A stretch of 64,000 nt of DNA, from NCBI RefSeq assembly GCF_040100845.1, contig NZ_JAZHSH010000001.1, positions 1,488,001-1,552,000 on the forward strand, read 5' to 3'. Positions within the stretch are counted from its first letter, which is position 1. Every line of letters starts with the position of its first letter. Below, in pieces: positions 17,389 through 26,011 of this stretch. This DNA is from Chengkuizengella sp. SCS-71B (GTDB lineage Bacteria > Bacillota > Bacilli > Paenibacillales > KCTC-33759). Under the pieces are notes generated by a model. It saw only the letters and a list, made by a program, of their open reading frames with translations. It was not told the DNA's origin and did not search any database. Both the position numbers and the translations under genes were made by a program.

Positions 17389-18519
17389 TTGATACAAGAA
17401 AAACGTTTAGTGGATGAGTTTATAGAGTTAGTACAGGTAGATAGCGAAACAACATTTGAAAAGGAAATATCCATTGTCTTAAAAGAAAAGTTCACTCAAT
17501 TGGGACTTTCCGTGTTTGAAGATGATGCAGAGGAAAAAACTGAACATGGGGCTGGGAACTTAATTGCAACCTTAGAGGCAACTAAAGGAAAGGAAAGTGT
17601 GTCTCCAATTTATTTTACATGTCATATGGACACTGTAGCTCCAGGCAAAGGAATTAAACCTCAGATTGATGATGATGGTTATATTCGTTCTGATGGTACA
17701 ACGATTTTAGGTAGCGACGATAAAACGGGTATCGCAGTGATGTTTGAAGTAATTCGTGTTCTTAAAGAGGAAAATATACCACATGGTAAAATACAATTTG
17801 TAATTACTGTCGGTGAAGAAGCAGGACTTGTAGGAGCATGTGTATTTGATCCAAAACATTTGGATGCAAGTTTTGGTTATGCTTTAGATTCCGATGGCAA
17901 AGTCGGTGAAATATGTGTAGCTGCACCATTCCAAACTCATGTAGACGTTGTGATCAAAGGGAAAACTGCTCATGCTGGGGTTAGCCCTGAAAAAGGAATC
18001 AGTGCAATACAAGTTGCAAGTAAAGCCATTTCAAGAATGAAATTAGGTAGAATTGATCCTGAAACATCAGCAAATATTGGAAGCTTTGATGGTCGAGGAC
18101 CTCGTAATGTAGTAAGCGATAAGGTTGTCATTGTTGCTGAAGCAAGAAGTCTTGTGAAGGAAAAAATGGTCAACCAAGTGAATGAAATGAGAGAAGCTTT
18201 TTATTCTACTGCAGAGGAATTTGGTGCAGAGGTTGAATTTGAAACAGAAGAACTCCCAGGATTTTTCTTTGATGAAACAGCACCATTAGTTAAATTAGCT
18301 ATGAAATCAGCAGAGAAAATTGGACGTGAATCAAAAACAACTCATTCAGGTGGAGCAAGTGACGCAAACATCTTTAATGGAATGGATGTACCAACAGTTA
18401 ATTTATCTGTAGGTTATGAGAATATTCATACAACTGCTGAACAAATGCCAATTGAAGAATTAGTGAAAAGTGCTGAGCTAGTACTACAAATTGTGAAAGA
18501 TGTTACTGATGGAGAGTAA
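17389..18519 (+). CDS. PepT-like M20 metallopeptidase (YqjE-type)
   Basis: 376 residues, TTG start with GGAGGGAAG at 17376-17384. Zinc ligands of the M20 family are visible: FTCHMDTVAPG, LGSDDKTGIAVMF (bridging Asp), the catalytic pair VTVGEEAGLVGA, FGYALDSDGKVGE, and a C-terminal HTTAEQ. A dimerisation (lid) domain fills about residues 178-275 (GKTAHAGVSPEKG). The family contains peptidase T-like tripeptidases; substrate is not proven. In B. subtilis the yqjE gene is also near the bkd region. Confidence 0.88.
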   Translation: MIQEKRLVDEFIELVQVDSETTFEKEISIVLKEKFTQLGLSVFEDDAEEKTEHGAGNLIATLEATKGKESVSPIYFTCHMDTVAPGKGIKPQIDDDGYIRSDGTTILGSDDKTGIAVMFEVIRVLKEENIPHGKIQFVITVGEEAGLVGACVFDPKHLDASFGYALDSDGKVGEICVAAPFQTHVDVVIKGKTAHAGVSPEKGISAIQVASKAISRMKLGRIDPETSANIGSFDGRGPRNVVSDKVVIVAEARSLVKEKMVNQVNEMREAFYSTAEEFGAEVEFETEELPGFFFDETAPLVKLAMKSAEKIGRESKTTHSGGASDANIFNGMDVPTVNLSVGYENIHTTAEQMPIEELVKSAELVLQIVKDVTDGE

Positions 18520-18536
18520 CAACTTATAAGTTGTTA
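18517..18536. repeat. 20-bp perfect palindrome over the pepT-like stop codon
   Basis: TAACAACTTATAAGTTGTTA is self-complementary and includes the stop codon of the preceding gene (18517-18519). No T run follows, so it is not a standard terminator. It may be an operator, an mRNA-end hairpin or chance. Confidence 0.4.
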
Positions 18537-18567
18537 TCGTGAGATTTAATAAAGAGAAAAATTATTT

Positions 18568-18636
18568 CCCCCGTATGCATTGTTAGTACACAAGCTTATG
18601 CCTTGAAAGTTAAACAATATGTACAGGGGGTATTTT
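18568..18636 (+). repeat. Imperfect G/C-tipped inverted repeat before the DUF2569 gene
   Basis: CCCCCGTATGCATTGTT (18568-18584) and AACAATATGTACAGGGGG (18613-18630) are complementary at both ends with a few unpaired bases, followed by TATTTT. It could terminate pepT-like transcription or attenuate the next gene. Confidence 0.4.
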
Positions 18637-18730
18637 AATGCACTAGTTTATGTGGAATCCCTTAGTGGATTGTATTATTACAAGTGTTTATATTGAAAAC
18701 GATTTTATACATCTAGAAGGAGTGCGTTCT

Positions 18731-19231
18731 TTGGATACAAAAACTATAGAAAATACGAATGAAAAACTTCCATTAGGAATTTCTGGATTAGGAGGCTGGT
18801 TAATATTAGTACAGATTGGATTGTATGGAACAATCTTAATGTTAATTGCTCAGATCTTTTTATATATAATACCATCATTCAAACCTGAGACATGGAGTTT
18901 AATTACTTCTCCAGAATCAGTATATTACCACTCTTTATTGGGCCCTTTAATTGTTTTTGAAGCTGTTGCAAATTCATTAATGTTAATATTTTGTATATTT
19001 ATACTATTCAATTTTTATAAAAAGAAATCTAAGTTGCCTCTGTTAATGATCTTCTTTTATAGTAGCAGTTTACTTATTTTAACAATTGATATGATTGCGA
19101 TATATCAAATTACTCAATTTGAAGATGATGAGAGTCAAATAAGAGATTTTGTTAGAATGCTAATTACTTGCTTGATATGGATACCATATTTTATTAAATC
19201 TAAAAGAGTGAAAAATACTTTTGTGAGATAA
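18731..19231 (+). CDS. DUF2569-like membrane protein
   Basis: AGAAGGAG (18715-18722) points to TTG 18731 (166 residues); the longer frame from 18650 has no ribosome site. After a polar start, GISGLGGWLILVQIGLYG is the hallmark of DUF2569. Four hydrophobic segments follow in the order helix, helix, helix, helix with a basic C-terminus (KSKRVKN). Function unknown. It is flanked by a bidirectional terminator. Confidence 0.7.
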   Translation: MDTKTIENTNEKLPLGISGLGGWLILVQIGLYGTILMLIAQIFLYIIPSFKPETWSLITSPESVYYHSLLGPLIVFEAVANSLMLIFCIFILFNFYKKKSKLPLLMIFFYSSSLLILTIDMIAIYQITQFEDDESQIRDFVRMLITCLIWIPYFIKSKRVKNTFVR

Positions 19232-19249
19232 TTAAATTCTTAACATTAC

Positions 19250-19290
19250 AAAAAAGTAGGGCAAGGTTGAAACCCTTGTTGCTACTTTTA
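19250..19290. terminator. Bidirectional terminator between convergent genes
   Basis: AAAAGTAG (19252-19259) pairs with CTACTTTT (19282-19289) and CAAGG (19262-19266) with CCTTG (19274-19278), with A-rich and T-rich flanks on the two sides. Confidence 0.7.
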
Positions 19291-19324
19291 TTGTTTATAA
19301 ACCATCAATTGTTCAATTTTTGTA

Positions 19325-19903
19325 TTACGTTATGTTTTGGTAACTGATTGTAAAATGAAGTTCGGCTAACTCTGAGCTTGGATTTATATATTTATGTGCA
19401 TTATCTGCTTTAAAACAGATCGAATCATGTTTCTGTAAAACATAGGTGTTTCCCCTTACTTCAATGGTTAATTCACCAGACATAACTGTCACATATTCAA
19501 CAACACCTGCAGGATGTGCTTCAGACTCATATTCACTATAGGGTTGTAAATATCCTCTAAACAATTCAAAAGACTGAGAATTATTATTAAACATATGTTC
19601 AACTATAAATACTTTGTCAGAACTATTGAATTGAAAACCTTCCTTTTTACGAGAAATTAGAACATCCGATTCAACTGAAAACAAACTAGTTAGGGGGACA
19701 GATAAGCCACTTGCTATTTTCCATAACACTGACAATGTAGGATTTGCTTCGCCCCTTTCTATTTTACCTAATGTTAATTTGCTAACCCCTATATGATTGG
19801 CCAATCCCTCTATGCTAAGTCCTTTCATAGATCTTAAATTTCTTAACTTTGTACCAACTCGTTTTCCAACCTGTTCTTCATCCCAAAAATTATCAGAATT
19901 CAT
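19325..19903 (-). CDS. XRE-family regulator with C-terminal cupin
   Basis: ATG at 19903 has GGGGGTAAG immediately upstream; the in-frame ATG at 19915 lacks a site. Product 192 residues. The N-terminal helix-turn-helix (about 14-66) reads LSIEGLANHIGVSKLTLGKI. The C-terminal cupin barrel (about 110-190) has the HPAGVVEYVTVMSGELTIEV strand pair. Such XRE-cupin proteins sense small ligands and often control the neighbouring transporter or catabolic gene. It is divergent from azlCD, so it is the likely regulator of that exporter. This regulator differs from the Lrp-type AzlB of B. subtilis. Confidence 0.85.
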   Translation of the reverse strand: MNSDNFWDEEQVGKRVGTKLRNLRSMKGLSIEGLANHIGVSKLTLGKIERGEANPTLSVLWKIASGLSVPLTSLFSVESDVLISRKKEGFQFNSSDKVFIVEHMFNNNSQSFELFRGYLQPYSEYESEAHPAGVVEYVTVMSGELTIEVRGNTYVLQKHDSICFKADNAHKYINPSSELAELHFTISYQNIT

Positions 19904-20002
19904 GCTTACCCCCATATTACTTTTGCATTTAAATCCATTATATATTTTTATTGTTTAAAATAAATTTTAATAAATTTTAATATACAATTCAACTAAAAAG
20001 TG

Positions 20003-20032
20003 TTGTCATATATTAAATACATATAATATAAT
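20003..20032 (+). promoter_or_regulatory. Promoter of azlCD
   Basis: TTGTCA (20003-20008), 18 bases, TATAAT (20027-20032). Just upstream is a direct repeat TAAATTTTAA (19961-19970 and 19971-19980), a possible site for the divergent XRE-cupin regulator. Confidence 0.55.
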
Positions 20033-20078
20033 TACCTATAAGTATATTATAATATACATTTGGAGGATGGGATATTAG

Positions 20079-20768
20079 ATGAATAGTCATTTATTTAAAA
20101 AAGGAGCTATAGCTGCCTTACCTTTAGTTATAGGTTATTTACCTGTTGGTATTGCCTTTGGTATTATCGCACAAGAAACAGGTATATCATTATTTCATTC
20201 TGTACTCATGTCGAGTGTTGTTTATGGGGGAGCAAGTCAGTTTATGATGTTGAATATGTTTGCCACAGGATCAGGTTTTTTTGAAATTATACTTGCTACA
20301 TTTATCATTAACTTTCGATTTTTTGTCATGAGTTTATCTCTGAATCAGTTATTTAATAAGGTCCCTAAACGGTGGAAAACTTTTTTAGCCTTAGGTCTCA
20401 CTGATGAAACATTTGCTGTTGCCTCTATAAATAATAGACCTAATGTTTATTTTTTGGTTGGATTATTTCTGACTTCCTATGTATCTTGGATCGTAGGCAC
20501 ATTATTAGGAGCATTGCTTTCAACAATTATACCTTCTAGCATTAGTGAAAGTATGTCTATAGCACTTTATGCATTATTTATTGGTTTGCTCATACCCGCT
20601 GTGAGAACGGCATGGAAATATGGTTTAGTGGCTGTTATTAGCATGTTGATAAATGGGATTTTTAGTGGATGGTTATTAATCAGCAGTGGCTGGTCTATGT
20701 TGTTAGCCACTTTATTAGGCAGTTTGGTTGGGGTTTTCATTTTTAAAGGGGAGAAGCAACATGATTGA
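20079..20768 (+). CDS. azlC: AzlC-family branched-chain amino acid exporter, large subunit
   Basis: 229 residues, GGAGGATGGG upstream. Five to six hydrophobic segments with the AzlC family start GAIAALPLVIGYLPVGIAFG and the motif SSVVYGGASQFMMLNM. Together with AzlD it forms a two-subunit permease (LIV-E family) that exports branched-chain amino acids or analogues such as azaleucine. It overlaps azlD by eight bases, indicating translational coupling. Confidence 0.9.
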   Translation: MNSHLFKKGAIAALPLVIGYLPVGIAFGIIAQETGISLFHSVLMSSVVYGGASQFMMLNMFATGSGFFEIILATFIINFRFFVMSLSLNQLFNKVPKRWKTFLALGLTDETFAVASINNRPNVYFLVGLFLTSYVSWIVGTLLGALLSTIIPSSISESMSIALYALFIGLLIPAVRTAWKYGLVAVISMLINGIFSGWLLISSGWSMLLATLLGSLVGVFIFKGEKQHD

Positions 20769-21069
20769 CTCTGTTTTATTAATTATTCTAGGGATGTCTC
20801 TTGCAACAATGTTTCCACGTTATTTACCTGTATGGATTGTTGAGCGTTTCATAATGCCTAATTGGATAAAGTTATGGTTAAGTTATATTCCTTACGCTGC
20901 ATTAGGAGCACTTATTTTTCCTGGAATTTTAACGATTGAAGAAGGTGAGCCTTGGATTGGTTTAATAGGAGGGATTATAGCTACTTGTCTTGTTTTACTA
21001 AGATTAAATATATTATTTGTGATATCAGGTTCGGTTCTTGTTGTGTTCTTATTAAAATTATACATGTAG
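20761..21069 (+). CDS. azlD: AzlD-family exporter small subunit
   Basis: ATG 20761 follows GGGGAGAAG; 102 residues. Three to four hydrophobic helices with the family patterns LATMFPRYLPVWI and YIPYAALGALIFPGIL. Partner of AzlC. Confidence 0.88.
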   Translation: MIDSVLLIILGMSLATMFPRYLPVWIVERFIMPNWIKLWLSYIPYAALGALIFPGILTIEEGEPWIGLIGGIIATCLVLLRLNILFVISGSVLVVFLLKLYM

Positions 21070-21120
21070 TTGATCATTTTATTAGAAGTAAAACATCAAC
21101 AATATCTAAAGCAACAGAAA

Positions 21121-21150
21121 AAAGGAGGGGAAAACCCTCCTTTAGTATTT
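21121..21150. terminator. Bidirectional terminator between azlD and the repeat protein
   Basis: AAAGGAGGG (21121-21129) / CCCTCCTTT (21135-21143), loop GAAAA, perfect. T-rich sequence follows on the plus side and A-rich precedes it, so both convergent transcripts can end here. Confidence 0.85.
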
Positions 21151-21157
21151 TTTAAAA

Positions 21158-22480
21158 TTAATCTCTGTCTTTTCCCTTATCCTTGTTTTTATCTTTTCCA
21201 TGTCTTTTATCGTTACTTTCTTTATCTTCATTAATTTCACTTTTGATTTCATCTTTTGTTTTACCTTCATAATCAATCCCATTTTGCACTGCTTTTTTGA
21301 TCCAGCCTTCACTTAGTTGACTATTTTCAGATTTCAACTCATCAATTGCTTCAAAAATTTCTTCTTTAGATAGGCCTTCTATATCAATACCTAAATTCAT
21401 AGCTTTTTTCTGCCATCCATATAAGTGGTTATCTTTTTCATTAACTGGTTCTTGTTCTTCAACTTCTTGTTCAATTTTTTCTTCAAAATACTGTTTAATT
21501 TCTTCTCGAATTTCTGTGTTTGATTTGCCTTCAGTGTCAATTCCTAAAAATTCAGCAAAGTTAATTAATCTTTCTTCAGAAAATTCGAAATCATAATCAT
21601 CTTCTACTTCTTTGATTGCTTCTCGAACTTCTTCTAAAGTCATACCTTCAATGTCAATACCAAGCAGCTCTGCAATGGTTTGTAGTTGATCAGAAATTTC
21701 TGTCATATGATTCATTCTAATGGCTTCAAGAAGCTCCTCTTTAGATTGACCCTCAGTATCGATGCCAAGATTCTCTGCAATGACTTTTAATTCTTCTAAC
21801 GTTAATTGCAGTTGTGATTGTTTATAATATTTAATTTTTTCTCTAATTTCTTCAATAGATAAATCAATAAATTCTAAATCTAATTCTATTGCCAATTCAG
21901 TAAATAATGAATCTTGAGCCTCTTTGATGGATTTGCGAATCTCTTCAGCTGTTTGATTCTCGATTTCTATTCCAAATCGTTCTGCAATGGCTTCTAACTC
22001 CTCCAAAGATAAATCGTCATCTTTGATGGCTTCTCTAATTTCCTCATGAATTTCCTCCATTGTTTTATCCTCAATATCAATGTCAAGTTTTCCTGCGATG
22101 TTCTCTAACTCCTCCATAGATGATTGGTTATGTCTTTCTTTTATAACCTTTCTGATATCTTCTCGCAATTGTTGGTTAGATTTATCGTCCGTATCAATAC
22201 CCATTCCTTCAGCAATAACAATTAATTCTTCAATTGATAAGTTTTCGAACTTCTCTTTAGCGGCCTTTTGAATTTCTTCACGTAATTCTTCTTTGGATTT
22301 ATCCTCTATATCTATGCCAAAACGTTCTGCTATTTCTTCTAAATGATCCTTTTCTATCATTTGATAGATATTTGTTCGTTCTGTATTTGACTCATGTGCA
22401 TTAGCAATTCCTATGACTCCTGCGCTTCCACCTCCAATTAATAATGCTGATAAAGCAACTGAACTTATCACTTTTTTCAT
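21158..22480 (-). CDS. Secreted protein of about ten Rho-N/SAP-like repeats
   Basis: 440 residues. An N-terminal signal peptide (MKKVISSVALSALLIGGGSA, then a likely cleavage near IANAHES at about 28-30) is followed by about ten tandem units of 33-45 residues. Each unit has a first helix, the turn LGIDIEGKS and a second helix such as KEELREEI. The pattern resembles Rho N-terminal, SAP or HeH helix-extension-helix motifs. The protein is very acidic until the tail, which is Lys/Asp-rich (KDKNKDKGKDRD). AGGAG lies 12 bases before ATG. I do not recognise the protein; whether the repeats bind nucleic acid, protein or wall is unknown. Confidence 0.8.
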   Translation of the reverse strand: MKKVISSVALSALLIGGGSAGVIGIANAHESNTERTNIYQMIEKDHLEEIAERFGIDIEDKSKEELREEIQKAAKEKFENLSIEELIVIAEGMGIDTDDKSNQQLREDIRKVIKERHNQSSMEELENIAGKLDIDIEDKTMEEIHEEIREAIKDDDLSLEELEAIAERFGIEIENQTAEEIRKSIKEAQDSLFTELAIELDLEFIDLSIEEIREKIKYYKQSQLQLTLEELKVIAENLGIDTEGQSKEELLEAIRMNHMTEISDQLQTIAELLGIDIEGMTLEEVREAIKEVEDDYDFEFSEERLINFAEFLGIDTEGKSNTEIREEIKQYFEEKIEQEVEEQEPVNEKDNHLYGWQKKAMNLGIDIEGLSKEEIFEAIDELKSENSQLSEGWIKKAVQNGIDYEGKTKDEIKSEINEDKESNDKRHGKDKNKDKGKDRD

Positions 22481-22735
22481 AAATGTTCACTACTCCTAGG
22501 TTGTATGTATTTTTTGGTATATATTTATTATAAAAAATGAATATAAATGATAGGTTAAGTTAACCTTAAAATAACATTAAAAAATTTTGATGTTCTTTTT
22601 TTACTAGAAAACTAGATTAAGAACTACAAAATTTTAGCTCACACGACGTTAAAAGCACATAAATCGTACTTTAAATGTTTTTATTAGCATAATATCAATT
22701 GAGAGAGTGAGATTTGAGGAAGGGTGTAAATAGGG

Positions 22736-23899
22736 ATGATAAATTGGAGAATTGGTATCGTAACAAAAATTGATAAAGCTAAAGATAACGTACAGTTCAT
22801 CCAAGTGAAAGAAGAAAATGGTGAAATAATAAAAGCAATTCATTATACAGATGTTCACCCTTCAGTACAGATCGGATATGAAGTATTATTAAATACAACT
22901 GCTGTTGATTTACAATTAGGTTCAGGTGGATTTCATTTTGTTTATATGATTTTAAACAATAAAAAATATTTAAATAAGGGAGAAAGTAACAATAGATTTA
23001 AAAATAGTAGTAAAAGCATTCCTAAGAAAATAGGTCACATAATGAAGTTGAGATATACTCCTCAACAAAGAGCAGTACTCACATGTGAGGAGGCAGATAG
23101 TCCAACTCATTCGTTATTTTTGGAAGAAAGAAATTTAGAAGGTACACCCGTACTTATTGGTGAACTACATAGCATGCTACCCATATTATGCACTTGGCTG
23201 CAATATAAACAAAATCAAGACAGAATTTCTAATGAATTAAAAATTGGATATGTAATGAGTGATGGAGGAGCTTTGCCTATTTCGTTCAGTGAACATGTAG
23301 CTCAATTAAAAAACATAAATTGGATTGAAGGAACAATTACGTATGGACATTCGTATGGTGGAGATATTGAGGCAGTTAATAAATTTACTGCTTTAATTGC
23401 AGCGAAACATATTTTACAAGCCGATATCATTATTGTTCTAATGGGTCCAGGTATTGTTGGCACAGGTACAAAATTAGGGCATACTGGGATTGAGGCTGGG
23501 GAAATTGCAAATGCTGTATCTATTCTTGGAGGTATTCCTATTATGACCACACGTATTAGTTTTCATAGGGAACGTGATAGGCATAAAGGAATAAGCCATC
23601 ATGTTCTAACAACTCTATCTAACATCACATTACAAAGCTCAAGAGTACCGATACCTTTAAATTTGCCGAAGGAATATATAGATCATATTCAAAAGCAACT
23701 AACTGATTATCATCTTTATAAGAAGCATATTATCACATTGAATACAGAATTATTTATTGATGAAGTAGAAAAAAGTATGGAGTTATACCCTTATCCAATT
23801 AAGTCGATGGGAATGGAATTACACGAAGATCCATATTTTTTTCTTGGGGTTTGTTGTGCTGCCCAAGATGCTTTGGATGTTGTGAAGTGGGAGCGATAG
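22736..23899 (+). CDS. DUF3866 family protein
   Basis: 387 residues; GAGGAAGGG at 22716-22724. It begins with a small beta-rich segment (WRIGIVTKIDKAKDNVQFIQV) and then an alpha/beta core with GYVMSDGGALPISFS, TYGHSYGGDIEAVN and VLMGPGIVGTGTKLGHTGIE, the conserved glycine-rich blocks of DUF3866. These proteins are frequent near nudF/spoIIM in Paenibacillaceae and Clostridia; function unknown. The 3' end overlaps the minus-strand mciZ-like frame by 101 bases. Confidence 0.85.
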   Translation: MINWRIGIVTKIDKAKDNVQFIQVKEENGEIIKAIHYTDVHPSVQIGYEVLLNTTAVDLQLGSGGFHFVYMILNNKKYLNKGESNNRFKNSSKSIPKKIGHIMKLRYTPQQRAVLTCEEADSPTHSLFLEERNLEGTPVLIGELHSMLPILCTWLQYKQNQDRISNELKIGYVMSDGGALPISFSEHVAQLKNINWIEGTITYGHSYGGDIEAVNKFTALIAAKHILQADIIIVLMGPGIVGTGTKLGHTGIEAGEIANAVSILGGIPIMTTRISFHRERDRHKGISHHVLTTLSNITLQSSRVPIPLNLPKEYIDHIQKQLTDYHLYKKHIITLNTELFIDEVEKSMELYPYPIKSMGMELHEDPYFFLGVCCAAQDALDVVKWER

Positions 23900-24026
23900 A
23901 ATTTAAATAATCAACTAGTGTAATATGTTTATATTTAGATTGTTTTATTAAAGAATTAAGGTGAGAACGAATTTCCCATGCCTTTCCTACGAAAGTAATT
24001 TGATTTTGTAAAATATAAGATTTCAT
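23799..24026 (-). CDS. mciZ: MciZ-like FtsZ inhibitor with long C-terminal extension
   Basis: Minus-strand frame of 75 residues starting at 24026, with AAGGGA ten bases upstream. Residues 12-23 (FVGKAWEIRSHL) match the core of the B. subtilis sporulation peptide MciZ (VGKAWEIR..L), which binds FtsZ and blocks Z-ring formation in the mother cell. The gene lies just upstream of and divergent from nudF, as in B. subtilis. MciZ is normally about 40-50 residues; here the frame continues another 30, antisense to the end of the DUF3866 gene. The first 45 residues are the confident part. Confidence 0.7.
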   Translation of the reverse strand: MKSYILQNQITFVGKAWEIRSHLNSLIKQSKYKHITLVDYLNSIAPTSQHPKHLGQHNKPQEKNMDLRVIPFPST

Positions 24027-24146
24027 TGTTCAACATTCCCTTCACATGTTAAGATATTTTAAAAAAATAATTACGTAAGTTGTAGTATTTCAAATATTAT
24101 ATGACCATAATGGACAAGTTATGTATAAATATGGGGGGATTTTGTG

Positions 24147-24722
24147 ATGAGCCACAAACCATCTAATGGAGAATTTAATCAAAGATTTGAAGAAATAACT
24201 GTGGAGACTGAACAGATTTTCAAAGGGAAAATTATTTCGTTACAAGTCGACAAAGTGAAACTTCCAAATGGGAAAATGTCAGCTCGGGAAATTGTTAAAC
24301 ATCCAGGTGCTGTAGCGGTGTTAGCAATATATGAAGATAAAATGATTGTTGTAGAGCAGTATCGTAAACCTTTAGAAAAAAATCAGATTGAAATTCCTGC
24401 CGGTAAATTAGATCCTGGTGAAGAACCAAAGGAAGCGGCACTTAGAGAACTGAAAGAAGAAACAGGATTTGATTGTGGTTCCATAAAACATATCAACTCT
24501 TTTTATACCTCACCAGGATTTGCGGACGAGAAAATCTTTCTGTTTTTAGCCGAGGAGTTAACAAGAGGAGAAATGAAACTTGATGAAGATGAGTTCTTGT
24601 CATGTGATAGTATTACTTTAGAGCAAGCACTAGAATATATAAAGGAAGAGAAAATAAGCGATGCCAAAACGATCACAGCTATTTATGCTTGGCAAATCTA
24701 TAAATTAACAGGGAAAATTTAG
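24147..24722 (+). CDS. nudF: ADP-ribose pyrophosphatase (Nudix)
   Basis: 191 residues from ATG 24147 (GTG 24144 is the alternative); GGGGGG seven bases upstream. The Nudix box GKLDPGEEPKEAALRELKEE, then TGF, fits GX5EX7REUXEEXGU at about 86-108, and the N-terminal strands match the ADP-ribose-hydrolysing subgroup. It hydrolyses ADP-ribose to AMP and ribose-5-phosphate. One base separates it from the endonuclease Q-like gene, indicating an operon. Confidence 0.9.
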   Translation: MSHKPSNGEFNQRFEEITVETEQIFKGKIISLQVDKVKLPNGKMSAREIVKHPGAVAVLAIYEDKMIVVEQYRKPLEKNQIEIPAGKLDPGEEPKEAALRELKEETGFDCGSIKHINSFYTSPGFADEKIFLFLAEELTRGEMKLDEDEFLSCDSITLEQALEYIKEEKISDAKTITAIYAWQIYKLTGKI

Positions 24723-24723
24723 A

Positions 24724-25887
24724 ATGCAGACATATTATGCAGATTTACATATACATATTGGACGAACGAACAAGGGCAAGGCGGTTAAGATAACAGCAAG
24801 TAAGGATTTAACCTTCTATAACATAATGGAAGAAGCTTCCACGCGAAAAGGAATGGACATTATCGGCATCATTGATTGTCAGTCTCCAGCTGTTCAAGAA
24901 GATATTCTTTATTATTTAAATGAAGGTTCGATGAAAGAAGTGGATGGTGGAGGTATTCAATTTAGAAATACAACGATGATGCTAGGAAGTGAAATAGAGA
25001 TTTGTGACGAGGGGTTTGGACCGGCTCACGTATTAGCCTATTTACCAAATTTACAAAACATGATGGATTTTACTAGATGGATGAGCAAACATATGAAAAA
25101 TGTAAATTTAAGTACTCAAAGGCTTTATGTGCCAGCAAAAATACTACAAGAAGAAGTGATTGGAAGAGATGGTTTATTCATTCCAGCGCATATTTTTACA
25201 CCTCATAAGAGTGCATATGGTAGCTGTTCCTCTAAACTTTCACATGTATTCAATTTAGATTTTATCTCTGCAGTCGAATTAGGATTAAGTGCAGACTCAG
25301 AAATGGCTGGTTTAATTTCAGAGTTAAATGATATTCCTTTTTTAACAAATTCAGATGCCCATTCGTTAGGGAAAATAGCTAGAGAATATAATCAGTTAAG
25401 ACTAAAGCGTCCAACTTTTTCTGAATTTAAAAAAGCACTGCTTCGTAAGGATGGCCGTGAAGTATCAGCAAATTTCGGATTGAATCCAAAGTTAGGCAAA
25501 TATAATCGAACTTATTGTTCTAATTGTTCCTCTATTATTGAAGAAAACAAATCTGTCCTTCAAAGATGCACTTATTGTGGAAGTGAGAAAATAGTACGGG
25601 GAGTATTTGATCGTATTACTCAAATAGCTGACCAGGAAAGTTCAAGGAACAATAAACCTCCATATTTTTATCAAGTTCCCTTGGAGTTTATTCCTGGACT
25701 GGGACCAAGAAAATTAAATCTACTGCTATCCCGTTTTGGCACTGAAATGAATGTACTCCATCTTGCCACTAGAGAGCAAATTAGTGAAGTAGTTGGAGAA
25801 AAATTATCAGATTTAATTATGTTAGCAAAAGAAGGGAGAAGTCTGATAATGACAGGAGGAGGAGGAACCTATGGGAAGATAACATAA
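24724..25887 (+). CDS. Endonuclease Q-like PHP-domain protein
   Basis: 387 residues. The N-terminal PHP phosphoesterase domain has YADLHIHIGR (metal-binding His), IIDCQSP and, later, PAHIFTPH and TNSDAHSLGK. A zinc ribbon follows with YCSNCSS and RCTYCGS (about 264-290), then helix-hairpin-helix VPLEFIPGLGPRKL (about 319-332). This order is that of the endonuclease Q family, which in archaea and some Bacillales cuts 5' of deaminated bases. In Paenibacillaceae the gene stands between nudF and spoIIM, as here. Confidence 0.85.
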   Translation: MQTYYADLHIHIGRTNKGKAVKITASKDLTFYNIMEEASTRKGMDIIGIIDCQSPAVQEDILYYLNEGSMKEVDGGGIQFRNTTMMLGSEIEICDEGFGPAHVLAYLPNLQNMMDFTRWMSKHMKNVNLSTQRLYVPAKILQEEVIGRDGLFIPAHIFTPHKSAYGSCSSKLSHVFNLDFISAVELGLSADSEMAGLISELNDIPFLTNSDAHSLGKIAREYNQLRLKRPTFSEFKKALLRKDGREVSANFGLNPKLGKYNRTYCSNCSSIIEENKSVLQRCTYCGSEKIVRGVFDRITQIADQESSRNNKPPYFYQVPLEFIPGLGPRKLNLLLSRFGTEMNVLHLATREQISEVVGEKLSDLIMLAKEGRSLIMTGGGGTYGKIT

Positions 25888-25950
25888 TTCTTAAGTTCAA
25901 AAATCCCATTTTGAAACCTCAAATTGTTCGAATCTACCTCTATTAATTTG

Positions 25951-25979
25951 TCATAGTTTAATTCTTAGATTCATAGAAT
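25951..25979 (+). promoter_or_regulatory. Sigma-E-like promoter of spoIIM
   Basis: TCATAGTT (25951-25958) matches 7 of 8 positions of kmATATTT; after 13 bases CATAGAAT (25972-25979) matches 7 of 8 of CATACAnT. spoIIM is known to be transcribed by mother-cell sigma-E in B. subtilis. Confidence 0.6.
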
Positions 25980-26011
25980 GTAACAATAGGACAATAGGAG
26001 GAAAGAATTGT

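Noticed and set aside
24027-24130. Sigma-E promoter for the mciZ-like gene
   Set aside because: A perfect -35-like TAATATTT is present on the minus strand, but the -10 at the right distance is too weak to call.
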